NCBI GenBank assembly: GCA_037953745.1 | Contig: JBAKBP010007189.1 | Coordinates: 1-64,000 of the forward strand | Length of the DNA: 64,000 bases | Direction: 5' to 3' | From: Lithodes maja | Taxonomy: Eukaryota; Arthropoda; Malacostraca; Decapoda; Lithodidae | Part shown: positions 11,143-22,400 of the stretch, piece by piece | Position numbering within the stretch: position 1 is the first letter of the stretch | Layout: the number at the start of each line of letters is the position of its first letter | Translations under genes and position numbers: made by a program | Notes under the pieces: generated by a model | Databases searched by the model: none | What the model was told of the DNA's origin: nothing | Seen by the model: only the letters and a program-made list of their open reading frames with translations

Positions 11143-12559
11143 TGTACTTAGGGACAAAAGTTCTTATACCAGTATCATAGATCTCCATGAATGCCTTGAG
11201 TTTTTTGTCTACCTCACTTTCAGATAACACCTGATCCCAATTTTGTGACTTGAAAAAATCCCGTAGTCCTACGAAATCGGTTCTGGAATACATCCAGTGA
11301 TTTTCCTTGTGCTTTTCCCTTCCCTTGGGTAGATTATACTTCAATAGTAAGTCTATGTCTAGAACTGCATGGTCGCTTTTTCCTAGTGGGCATAGGTACT
11401 GAATACTTTGAACCTCCTCCTCCCTTCTTGTGAATAGAAGGTCCAATCTAGCTGGTTGATCACTTCCCCTTACTCTTGTTGACTCTTTTACATGTTGGTG
11501 TATAGAATTTTCCATGGCCATACTTAAAAATTCATAGCTCCAACTTTCCTCCCCTGCTCCGGCTTCAAGATCTTCCCAATTCACTTCCTTGCAGTTAAAG
11601 TCCCCACACATGACTATTTCATCCTTTGAAGCCAAGATATTTCCTAGCACACTAATTGTTTCCTTACGCATTAGGCTATGCTCCTCCTTACCCCATGTCT
11701 TCGTCTTGGGAGGTACATACGCTACTATCACCACTATTTTTTCGTTTCCACCAATCTCTATTGCTAAAACTTCTGCTGTTGAAGTTACTAGTTTTATTTC
11801 AGACACAATCAAATCTTTCCTAGTAAGGATGCACACTCCACCTCCATGTCGAAATTTTCTGTCCCTCCTCCAAATCCTGTATTCAGACCATCCTAGCAAA
11901 TTTATATCGAGGTCTTCTCTTAGTTTTGTCTCAGTGAGACATACTATTTCTGGTTTCTTAGTATTGAGTAAGTCTGTTAGTTCTAGTTTCTTAGAGATTA
12001 GCCCATCGACATTGCTATATAGAATCCTTATACTTTCTAGTCCCCCATTACCTGCTCCAAGCCCCTTAACTGCGGCGGTCTGTTCCCTACCCTCTTTTAC
12101 TTTTAGTTTCTTTTTACCGAAAGTTTCATAATCTTCCCCTTTCTTACTCCGTAAAAAAACTTATTCTTTTCTTGTTCTGTCCTCTTGCTATTTTCCTCCT
12201 TGGCGGTTTTCCTTAGTTCAGCCTCCTTCTTTCTCTCTTCTTCTGGTAAGTCTCGCCTGATGTAGATTTTGTCCTTACCCTCTAACCCTTTTAGCCTAGC
12301 TGCTACTGCCATGATTTCATCACATGTCCTTCTTGACTTAAATTCGATTTTTACCAGTCTATTGTATTCCTTTGTATATTTTCCCAGCCTAAACATGTCT
12401 GATATTTCCTCCTTCCAGGTGTCCTCCTCATCTTTAATAGATTCCAGAATCTTGTTGATGCGACCTTCATCCTGTTCTTTTCGTTTTGTCCAGTCTAGTT
12501 CCTCCTTTTCTTCCACCCCTGATATTATGAGGCAGTTAGCCCTACGACTTTCTTCCTGG
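11143..12559 (-). pseudogene. LINE-B ORF1-like segment and apurinic endonuclease
   Basis: 12559-12103 encodes a charged segment with NCLIISGVEE, VKIEFKSRRTCDEIM and KIYIRRDLPEE, similar to the RNA-binding ORF1 domain of L1-like elements. After a frame break near 12110, 11899-11143 encodes an endonuclease with GGVCILTRKD, MCGDFNCKEVNWE and GKSDHAVL (catalytic Asp/Asn and His motifs). It stops at FVPKYI, where the TTAA MITE is inserted. The frame breaks make this a relic. Confidence 0.7.
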
Positions 12560-12744
12560 ATGGCCGTGTGATACCGTGTGCTGGGTGTTGTTTTGATATT
12601 TCTTGGTGTCTGTGGGTGTGTTGCCATGTAGTTTAGTGGGTGGTCTTGGTTCGTGGAGGCTGCTGCCAGGATTTTTTTTTTTTCGAGTGCAAAATGTGTT
12701 ATATGGCTTACATATAATGTAGTTTTAATTTAACATTGAATACC

Positions 12745-12990
12745 TAAGCTCTCTTTACTGACCTTGGTGACCCTGGTCTCTGGGTGTTCTCCTGGGTGAC
12801 CTAGATGTGTGTGAATTTTGTGTTTTGTCTGTGTTTGTTCGTTGTTCTGTCTTGTGTTTTCCCTGTTCTTGCTCTGTCTTGAGTCGGCCACCCCCAAGAA
12901 AAAAAATAAAATAATAATAATAAAATAGAGTTGGCCTATAATAGAAAATAAAAATAGGAAAAGTGGGGATTGGGCCTGAGCATATACATA
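12745..12990 (-). repeat. Interspersed repeat F, copy 1
   Basis: Reverse-strand match to 19540-19735: tcaggcccaatccccacttttcc, an A/T-rich run, gactcaagaca.agc, cacacacatctaggtcaccca, and agagaccagggtcaccaaggt. The element type is not recognised. The two copies are inverted around exons A and B. Confidence 0.6.
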
Positions 12991-13046
12991 CATACATACA
13001 TCTTTACTGCACATTTGATCTGGGATTGAATACCTTTCCTATATTT

Positions 13047-13160
13047 AACTGTCTTGATAGCTTAATGGTTAGTGCGCAGAATTTCAGTGTGAGTATCCAA
13101 GGTTCGAATCCATGGAGTACCACATGTATTATAATTTCATTGATTTCATTACAGTAATTA
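13047..13160 (+). mobile_element. tRNA-derived SINE, family S2, copy 1
   Basis: The head has an A box (tagcttaatggttagtgc) and a B box (ggttcgaatcc), then a short body with aatttcattgatttcatt. The arms do not fold into a sound tRNA, so it is not a tRNA gene. A relative is at 24018. Confidence 0.55.
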
Positions 13161-13302
13161 GGTTTATTTGTAAGTTAATTGGTGATAATATGAATTTAGA
13201 ATGGTGTAGATAAGCTACTGTATGAGTGCTGATTCTGGATAAACTAACCTTAACTAAATCTTGGCAAGGGTTAAGTTGATCGATAATCTCTCCTTTATTC
13301 AG

Positions 13303-13490
13303 AATGGTGTAGAGAAGCTATGGACGCTAATTCGGGACCTCCTGTTGTTGACGGTGGCGGCAGAAGAACGCCACCAGACTCTACAGATGTTGACAACCCT
13401 GGCCTCTGGACACGACCGCCTGGGACCCATGAGGCACGTCTTCTTCAACTACATAATGGACATCTACCAATACGAGGACCTCAAGCTTAT
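13303..13490 (+). CDS. TSC2: Tuberin exon A
   Basis: The acceptor ttattcag precedes 13303 and the donor gtgagt starts at 13491. The exon holds 62 codons plus two bases (AT) that complete an Ile codon with the first base of exon B. The peptide carries LWTLIRDLLL and a helical repeat ending YQYEDLKL. A tRNA-derived SINE lies about 140 bases upstream. Confidence 0.88.
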
Positions 13491-16400
13491 GTGAGTGGGA
13501 TGTCATGAGTTCCATGAATTCCATAATTATCGGTACTGCAGATGTTTATGCATTAGTGTTGTTCACCTACTTTTCTCTTTGCATTAACTACTGTACATCC
13601 AGTCATAATACTGTATAGGCCTATAATAAGTATACTGTACATCCATTTTGTCTTTGAACCTCTACAGCCAAGCTCTGAAATATTATTAGTACTGGTACCA
13701 TCAAAGAGGGTAATTGTGGACACCTGGGGCAATTGAGGGGAGTGCATAACATCCTTATTATTCAATATACCTGTATAGGGATCTTATCAATTCAAAAGTA
13801 CACTACACCATGAAGCCATAATTTTGATAAAGATAGAAATACTGAATTATTGGAATTAAGGTTTTAGTGAACTGTCCCAAGTGTCCACAATTACCCCCTT
13901 TGATGGTGTATATTCAAATGAAGATTTGGAGAGACAGAAACGAGCAAGGTACGTGGAGAAAAAGAGAGTAGTGAAGGAAAGTAAGAGAAGAGTAGATGAG
14001 GCATAATAGTTCCCCTATATAAGGGTAAAAGGGAAAGAGCAGTGTGTGGTAACCACCGAAGAATATGTCTTCTAAGCATAGTAGGGAAGGTGTACAGTAG
14101 GGTAGTGATTGAGAGAGTGAGAGCGAGAACGGAGAAATAGATAGGTGACGAGCAGGGCGGTTTTAGGAAGGGAAGAGGATGTGTAGATCAGATTTTTACC
14201 CTGAAGTGTGTTGTGGAGAAATATCTGGAGAAGCAACAAAAGGTGTATGTTGCCTTTATGGACTTGGAGAAGGCCTATGACAGAGTGGATAGAGAAGGTA
14301 TGTGGAAAATACTTAAAATTAAAATGTAAAACTTGCAAACTAAACAAACCAAAATTGGGACAAGGACAATATAAAGTCAAATTAAATTATCAAAATCGCT
14401 ATGTGGAAACAACGCTTACTAAAATGAAAATTATTAAATAAAAGAACACAATCCACCACATAGGGTGTACATTACTACATGAGCAAGTTAATATACGAAG
14501 TAGATGGCAAGTTGCTGAAAGCAGTGAAGAGCATGTATGAGGGTGCAAAGGCGGCAGTACGTGTGGAGAATGAGCAGAGCGAGTTCTTTGATCTGAATGT
14601 TGGGTTGAAACAGGGATGTGCGATGTTCCCGTGATTGTTTACTGTATACTGTATATGGATGGAGTCATGAAAGAAATACAAGGAAGTGCATTGGATGTTG
14701 GTGTATCGCTGATAAGGGAGGGAAATGAGTGGAAGCTACCTGTACTGCTGTTTGGTGATGATACAGTTCTGCTGAGCGATAATGAATAGGAATTGCAGGG
14801 TCCGGTAAATATGTTTGGAACAGTGAGCGAAAAACTGAATTGGAAGGTAAATGCGGGGAAGAGCAAGGTTATGGTCTTCGAAAGGGGTGAAGCCACAGAG
14901 TGTGAGGTGAAGTTGAACGGTCAGGCTATGTAGATTGTCAGCTCATTTAAGTATCTGGGCAGTGTGTTGAGTAAAGATGGGACTATGGATGAGGAAGTGC
15001 GGGAGAGGGTACAACAGGGGAAGAGGGTTGTAGGAACGATGAAAGCCGTAACAAGAAATAGGGTGGTCAGTATGGAAGTGAAGAAGTCCTTGCATGACAG
15101 TGTGGTAATACCGACACTGATTTACGGAAGCGAAGAATGGACGTTGGTGGAGAGACTCAGACCAAGAGTGAGAGGGGTGGAAATGAGTACAAGGAAGTGC
15201 ATTGGATGTTGGTGTATCGCTGATAAGGGAGGGAAATGAGTGGAAGCTACCTGTACTGCTGTTTGGTGATGATACAGTTCTGCTGAGCGATAATGAATAG
15301 GAATTGCAGGGTCCGGTAAATATGTTTGGAACAGTGACGTTGGTGGAGAGACTCAGACCAAGAGTGAGAGGGGTGGAAATGAGTTACTTAACCCGGCAGC
15401 TGCGTGGAGACTCTTAAGATCCTAGGCCTAAAAAAACACTTTCAAAAGGCCCAGTAGCACTTGAAACTTTTTATTTATTTTTTTTTATTTTTTTTTTTAC
15501 TCCTCGGCCATGCCTCATATCACTCCTCCACATCCCCTCCTTCCCCCATCCACCCCCCCCTTCAATTATCACCTATTTTCCCTGTACCCTTATTCTTTAG
15601 TATATTTTTGTGCTAACATTAGCGAGTCGCTTGCAGGGCGTGGTCATCTGTGTGTCTATGCGTGGGAAAGAGAGAGATATAGAGATAGTGGCCTCAGTCT
15701 CTCTCCAGGCCTCGTGAGAGGAGGATGTGACGCCGGCTGGCTCACACTTGATGAATGAAACTCCCTTTCAATTCGCGATTTTGACCATCCAAACACTTTT
15801 CCCACGTGTTTTATTGTTGTAACATGTTACAGGTACTATCTTTATATTAAACGTAAAATAGGCACATATGGATATGTACACTCGACCCTCCATTTAACGG
15901 ACAAATGCGTGCAAGCACCTGTCCGTTCCTGCTAAATGTCCGTTGCTGCTAAATACTGTCCAGTCCGGATGTAATCCGGAAATTCCTTGAGAAAAATTCG
16001 GTGTTGAGTACAGGTGTCCGGATCGATCGTGACATTTAACTGTTATGCATCCTTTTTTTTACTGTACCTGAAATAAATCCTGGTAATCCCTTGTGCTACA
16101 CCCTATTGATAATGCAAAACTATTGAACACACTTAAAAGTGTATATTATTTGGTCTCTATATAATCTGTGAATCATTTCCGATATGATAGAATTAAAGAT
16201 TTTATTTTCCACCAACTCATAATCAGCAAAAACGACACAAATGTCAATTAAAAACATGTTATAATATTTCCCCATCATTTTGTGTATACCGTGGGAACAA
16301 AAAAAACCAAAAATCTATCAAACGTAAATCTCCCGTCTGGGAAGCTCGGCGCATAGACGGAGGGGAGGGTTGAAATATTTTGTTGACTATCTCATTTATT

Positions 16401-19400
16401 ATTTATCTATGTGCTGGAAGGATATTATATTTTTCAATTCCATCACATTAGAAATTATTCAAAGATTACAAAAAGTCCAAATAAGACATAGTTATGTTAA
16501 TGTATAAGGGATTTAGGTAGATGAATTAGCGAGATAGATAGATAGAAAGAGTGTGTATATCGAGGGAAAAAAACAAAACAAAAAATCTATCAAACGTAAA
16601 TCTTCCGTCTCGGAAGCTCGGCGTCTAGACTGAGGGGAGGGTTGAACTATTTTTTTGACTATCTTATTTATTATTTATCTATGTGCTGGAAGGATATTAT
16701 ATTTTTCAATTCCATCACATTAGAAATTATTCAAAGATTACAAAAAGTCCAAATAAGACATAGTTATGTTAATGTATAAGGGATTTAGATAGATGAATTA
16801 GAGAGATAGATAAATAGAAAGAGTGTGTATATCGAGGGAAAAAAACAAAACAAAAAATCTATCAAACGTAAATCTTCCGTCTCTGCTGGCACGGAGGGGA
16901 GAGTTGAAATATTTTGTTGACTATCTTATTTATTATTTATCTATGTGCTGGAAGGATATTATATTTTTCAATTCCATCATATTAGAAATGATTCAAAGAT
17001 TACAAAAAGTCCAAATAAGACATAGTTATGTTAATGTATAAGGGATTTAGGTGGGTGCATTAGAGAGATAAATAGATAGAGCAACGGACTTTGCTCCAAC
17101 TTTTTTATAGCAACGGACTATGTCCGTTGCTGGGTCCATTGTCCGGCCTACATTTTTTGACCGTTATTGCCGATATCCGTTAAATCGGAATCTGTTAAAT
17201 GGAGGTTAGAGTGTATTAATAATATTTATGGTAAAATAATGATTTTAGTGAGGAAACGGTGTAAATACCTACGCTCACCGGCATGGTGTATACTACAGGA
17301 GCTGCGCATCTGCCGTGTGGTGTGGAGGTAGATGTGTTGGAAAGTGTGAAAAGGAACACCTTGAGATGGTTCGGCCATATGGAACGTATGGGAAGCAAGA
17401 GAATGACTAAGAGGGTGTACGAGAGTGAGGTGGAAGGACAGAGAGGTGGAAGGATGGAGTGAGAAAGTGTATGGATGAAGGCGGTGCTGGTTGGGAGGAG
17501 GGGCGTCGACTGACTGGGGACAGGTGCATGGGGGCGGTACGTTCGTGGCCACCCCTTCGGGGATCACGGCATCAGGCAATAGATAGATGGTATACTGTAT
17601 CTATCTATCTATCTATTGCCTGACGCCGTGATCCCCGAAGGGGTGGCCACGAACGAACCGCCCCCATGCACCTCTGTCCCCAGTCAGTCGACGCCCCTCC
17701 CCCCAACCAGCACCGCTTTCATTCATGTAGTTCCTCACTCCATCCTTCCACCTCATATTCGGTCTACCTCTCCCCCTCTGTCCCTCCACCTCGCTCTCGT
17801 ACACCCTCTTAGTCATTCTCTCGCTTTCCATACGTTCCATATGGCCGAACCATCTCAAGTTGTTCCTTTTCACACTTTCCAGCACATCTACCTCCACACC
17901 ACACCTCCTTCTTACTTCCTCATTAGTCTGTCTATCCCTCCATGTAATTCCGCACGCACTCCTTAAGTAATTCATTTCCACTGCTCTCACTCTTGGTCTG
18001 AGTCTCTCAACCAACGTCCATGCTTCGCTTCCGTAAGTCAGTGTCGGGATTACCACACTGTCATGCAAGGACTTCTTCACTTCCATACTGACCACCCTAT
18101 TTCTTGTTACTGCTTTTAGCGTTCCTACAACCCTCTTCCCCTGTTGTACCCTCTCCCGCACCTCTTCATCCATAGTCCCATCTTTACTCAACACACTGCC
18201 CAGATACTTAAAAGAGTTGACGATCTCCATAGCCTGACCGTTCAGCTTCACCTCACACTCTGTGACTTCACCCCTTTCGAAGACCATAACCTTGCTCTTC
18301 CCCGTATTTACCTTCAAATTCCGTTTTTCGCACACTGTTCCAAACTCATTTACCAGACCCTGCAACTCCCATTCATTATCACTCATCAGAACTGTATCAT
18401 CCGCAAACAGCAGTATAGGTAGCTTCCACTCAATTCCCTCCCTTTTCAGCGATACACCAACATCCACTGCTCTTGATAGTATTTCTTTCATAACTCCATC
18501 CATATATACAGTAAACAACCACGGGGACATCACACACCCCTGTTTCAAACCAACATTCAGGTCAAAGAACTCACTCTGCTCACTCTCCACACGTACTGCC
18601 GCCTTTGCACCCTCATACATGCTCTTCACTGCTTTCAGCAACTTGCCCTCTACTCCGTATATTCTAAGTACTTTCCACAAACCTTCTCTATCCACTCTGT
18701 CATATGCCTTCTCCAAGTCCATAAAGGCAACATACACCTTTTGTTTCTTCTCCAGATACTTCTCCACAACACAATTCATACTGTATATGACTGTTATATA
18801 ATTTTGATAGAGATTCAAGTGAATGTACTGAAGTTGTCTGTACTGTACAGTACCGGTAATATAGTTAGCCTATTTTCATCTTATGTAGCCTAATGAACAA
18901 TCACTAACTCTTCTATCTAGCCATCCACAACTTGAATTTTCTCTCTCATAATCATCATGTATACAGTAATAGGTTAAACATTGATACGGGGATGTGATTC
19001 AGTCTGAGATCTCTTTGGAAATATATAAACAGCATTTAGGAGAGTGACTGTACTTTCTCATCAACCACAGCTTTGTGTCCTGTGGTGTATTATAGTTAGC
19101 GCATTCGGTTCACAAATGAGATGACCATGTTTCGATTCCCGGGCATGACGAGACTATTAGTTTGTGTCTCCTAACACCGGATGCCTATGTTCACCTAGAA
19201 GTAAATAGGAACTTAGACCAGTGTAAGCCCCCTAATTTTACTCTACTTTACAGTTTTAAGTTCTTCTGTGCGGTGATAGCGGATGGGAAGCAGTTAGAGT
19301 ACATAGAGGAGTATGTGGGCCCATTCCTGTTGAAATGGCTGCCAGGTCTGTTGTCGTCGCCCCAGGCTCCAGACGCTCTAAACCTACTCATTATTCTAGT

Positions 19401-22400
19401 CAAGTTCAACTCTGCCTACCTTGATGAGCCGGTTATCACGGGGTTTGTCAGGTAAGTAGCAGTGGTGTGGCTGGTCCCTAAAACCGGCATCACACTGTAC
19501 TTTGAGCTGATTGGCTAATGGTACCGAGTCTGAATCTATCTATATACTCAGACCCAATCCCCACTTTTCCATTATTTATTTTTTTTTTTTATTATTTTTT
19601 TTTTTGGGGGGGGGACTCAAGACATAGCCAGAATAGGGACAACACAACAGAAAACAAGTGAACACACAAAAACAAAATACAAATTCACACACATCTAGGT
19701 CATCCAGTTGAAGACCCAGAGACCAGGGTCACCAAGGTCCCTCCAGCACTCCCCCGGCCCCCGACCACCGACCACCCGGAGAGGTTCCGATCTCGGCAGG
19801 CATACATGCAATAGAGCGAAATCACAAGCCCGCCCACCACACTTCCAGGCGCACCCTTCATATAAACCGTCTTCCTGGGCCAGGCGCCTGATGGACTATT
19901 ATCCAGTCCAACTTGCGCCCGACCCCTTCCCTCAAATGACCACGTGTTCACTCATCTATTCACAAGCATTCTCCATTCATTCCTGTTTATTACCACTTCC
20001 CTTGCCTGATCTATAGTCATTCCTCTATCATCCAAAGCTTGTCTTACACAGTCTCTTTATCTCAATGGGGGTCTTACTGCCCTTCTATCTGTATCTGACT
20101 CGCATATTCTCTTTGTAAGAATTTCATCTTCCATTTGTTCAACATGACTATACCACCTCAGCACCCTTCTGTCCACTCTGGCTGACAAATGTTCCTGCTG
20201 CCCCACTCTCCTACGTATCTTTTAATTCCTCAATCTATCTCTACGAGTAACTCCACACATACTCCTCAAGCAGCTCATCTCCATCACATCCAGCTTTCTT
20301 CTCTCCTTTTCCTTCTGAGCCCATGTCTCAGCCCCATACATCACTGTTGGCACAACAATTTCTTGATTCATTTCACTTTTTACTTTCATTCCGAGATTTC
20401 TCATTTTCCACATACTGTACTTCCCATTACTCCGAAAACATTCCTTCCTTCACACACTCACTGTTTTACCTCCATTTCCATACCTCCACTCCTGTGTATC
20501 ATTCCTCCTAGATATTTAAAACACTCTACTGAATTATATATTATATTTGCAAAAAAAATAAATAAAAAGAGGAAATATACTACGCAATACCATCAGCCAA
20601 TCAGCTCGAAATAAGAGTTCTCTAGCCCAAAGCGAGCAAGTACAAATTTGCCAGATTAATAAGATAGGAGGTACCGGTAGTTGCTTTTGACATCATTTAC
20701 CATAAAATCCCCTTTGTTTTCCAAACCAGCATTTAACCCACTGAACCCCAGCTATTTAATAATAAATGTACACCCCAGGACCAGGGGGTTGTAAAAAAAA
20801 AAAATTCTCCAGAAAACACCAGGAAGGGGTTAGAAATGAAGGAAACCCCCCCCAAAAAAACCCGATCCCTTAGGTCATTAAGGGGTCCTCCGGTGCGCCC
20901 GAAAGTCGGAATTAACATGGGGAAATGGGTAGGCAAAGCAGGCAAAAACAGGGTTTTTGTGCGCTCACGCGCACGTGGTTGGACTTTGAGAGTTTTCAAC
21001 CATCGGCATTGTTGCATGGGATACTTACACAGTTCCCATACAAATCTGAGCCCTCTAGGTGCCATAGGACTGGAGTATTAAGGTGTTATTATCGACTTTC
21101 ATTGCCAGCCACCATGCCCCCCAAGCCTCAAAAGACTGTCAAGCGGGTAAAGGTTACTCTGAGTGTAGAACAAAAGCTAGAACTGATAAGGAAGCTTGAG
21201 AATGGTCGTACAGTGCTCCAGGTTTGTGAGGAGTATGGGTGCAAGAAGCAAACCGTCTCCGATATACGTAAGACCAAGGACAAGTTAAAGAACTATGCTG
21301 CTAAATTTTGTGTCGAAGGCAATAAATCTAAAACTGGCAAAGCAAGACCAAGGAAAAATGTGACCACAGCTGATCATTCCCAGCTAGATGCAGCTGTACT
21401 GAAGTGGTTTCTTCAGGAGAGGTCTAGTGGCGTAAATGTACGGGGCGTGGAGATTATGACCGCCGCAGTGAAGCTGGCTGAAAATTTAGGCCTAGCTAAC
21501 TTTAAGGGTAGTGATGGTTGGTTATGGCGGTTTAGGAATCGACATGGATTGTTTAATGTTAAAACTCATGGGGAAAGTGGGAGTGCAGACAGTTCTGGGA
21601 TAGAAGCTTTCCGTGCTCGTTTCCATAAGCTTGTGGAGGAAGAGAACCTAACCCTCTCTCAAGTATATAACGCCGATGAGACTGGATTTTACTGGCGTTC
21701 TATGCCCAAAAATACCCAGGTAACGAAGCATGAGGGGAAAACAAAAGGAAAGAAACTATCCAAGGAACGATTATCAGCCCTGTGTGGGGGAAATGCCAGT
21801 GGCACGCACCGTCTCAAGCTGGCGATTGTGGGAAAAAGCAAGAGGCCACATGCAATGAGGAACCTAGACATCGAAACAGAACTGCCAGCCAAGTATTACC
21901 ACAGCAAGAAAGCCTGGTTCAACTGCGCTATTTTTACTGCATGGTTTTTCGAATACTTCGTGCCAGCTGTCTTGAGATATCAAGTGGAAGTTTTGGGCAT
22001 CCCCAGAGACGAAGTGAAGGCAGTTCTATTGTTGGATAATGCCCCAGCCCACCCCAGCGCTGATAAATTGGTCTCACCTGACGGGCGAATTAAAGTTGTG
22101 TACCTCCCGCCTAACACCACAGCACTTATCCAGCCCATGGACCAGGGCATTATTAGCGCCCTCAAGAGGAAATATACCAGGAAGTACCTCAATGAAGTCC
22201 TGGTGGTGCTGGAGGACGAGTCCGACTCAGTACAGGACACTCGTGGGGCACGCACACTGGCTAACATCAAAGCCTATAACATCCGCTCTGCTATTTGCAA
22301 TCTTTGCTCTGCTTGGGATAGCCTACAAATTTCCACCTTAGCCAACTGTTGGAAACCATTCCTTCATGCCGATGATGATCCCAACGACTTCGAGGGGTTT

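Larger units (their letters stand above)
6776..12559 (-). mobile_element. LINE-B: CR1-like non-LTR retrotransposon, interrupted
   Basis: From 12559 downward on the minus strand: ORF1/RRM-like part, endonuclease, RT, C-terminal domain, and a 3' tail with two copies of an acttacactagttgt unit (6778-6812). It is interrupted by a TTAA MITE (10655-11142) and an RTE LINE (7304-9132). The RT type (LDFKKAFDKVPHKRLL, SGVPQGSVLAP, FADDAKLL) is that of the CR1/Rex1 group; the exact clade is unsure. Confidence 0.8.
6417..12656 (-). mobile_element. LINE-D copy 3: two fragments split by a CR1-like LINE
   Basis: 6417-6775 is the 3' end: a (TTG)n tail, then minus-strand codons ending SGLFGQAA and the zinc-knuckle region CPGCNTAPHTIKH. 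12560-12656 continues the same protein upstream (MATHPQTPRNIKTTPSTRYHT). The two parts are adjacent in LINE-D copy 2 (about 38360-38560), apart from roughly 85 bases missing here. The 5.8 kb between them is the inserted LINE-B. Confidence 0.8.
15388..17316 (+). mobile_element. TTAA MITE family T, copy 1, with nested element
   Basis: It starts ttaacccggcagctgcgtggagactc, matching the 58731 copy (ttaacccgggagctgcggggagactc). It shares the T-rich stretch, ccatgc, caattatcacctattttccct and the cgtgctaacattagcgagt block. It is interrupted at 15885-17213 by a TA-flanked MITE. Its right end near 17316 is eroded, and no clear second TTAA is seen. Confidence 0.65.
13917..17590 (+). mobile_element. RTE-type LINE copy 2, degraded and interrupted
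   Basis: The pieces are 13917-14313, 14491-15387 and 17317-17590. About 470 bases are deleted near 14001, there are many stops, and the catalytic box reads FGDD instead of FADD. A Penelope-like tail sits at 14315-14490, part of the RT is tandemly repeated at 15189-15387, and a MITE nest splits it at 15388-17316. It ends in the family's GATA-rich tail. Confidence 0.8.

Noticed and set aside
14208..14441. A small lysine-rich gene ending TTLTKMKIIK
   Set aside because: The C-terminal codons are the antisense of a Penelope-like 3' tail inserted in RTE sequence; the same tail appears at 40388.
16260..17090. A CRISPR-like array
   Set aside because: The three units are 272-base tandem repeats without spacers, in a eukaryotic MITE.
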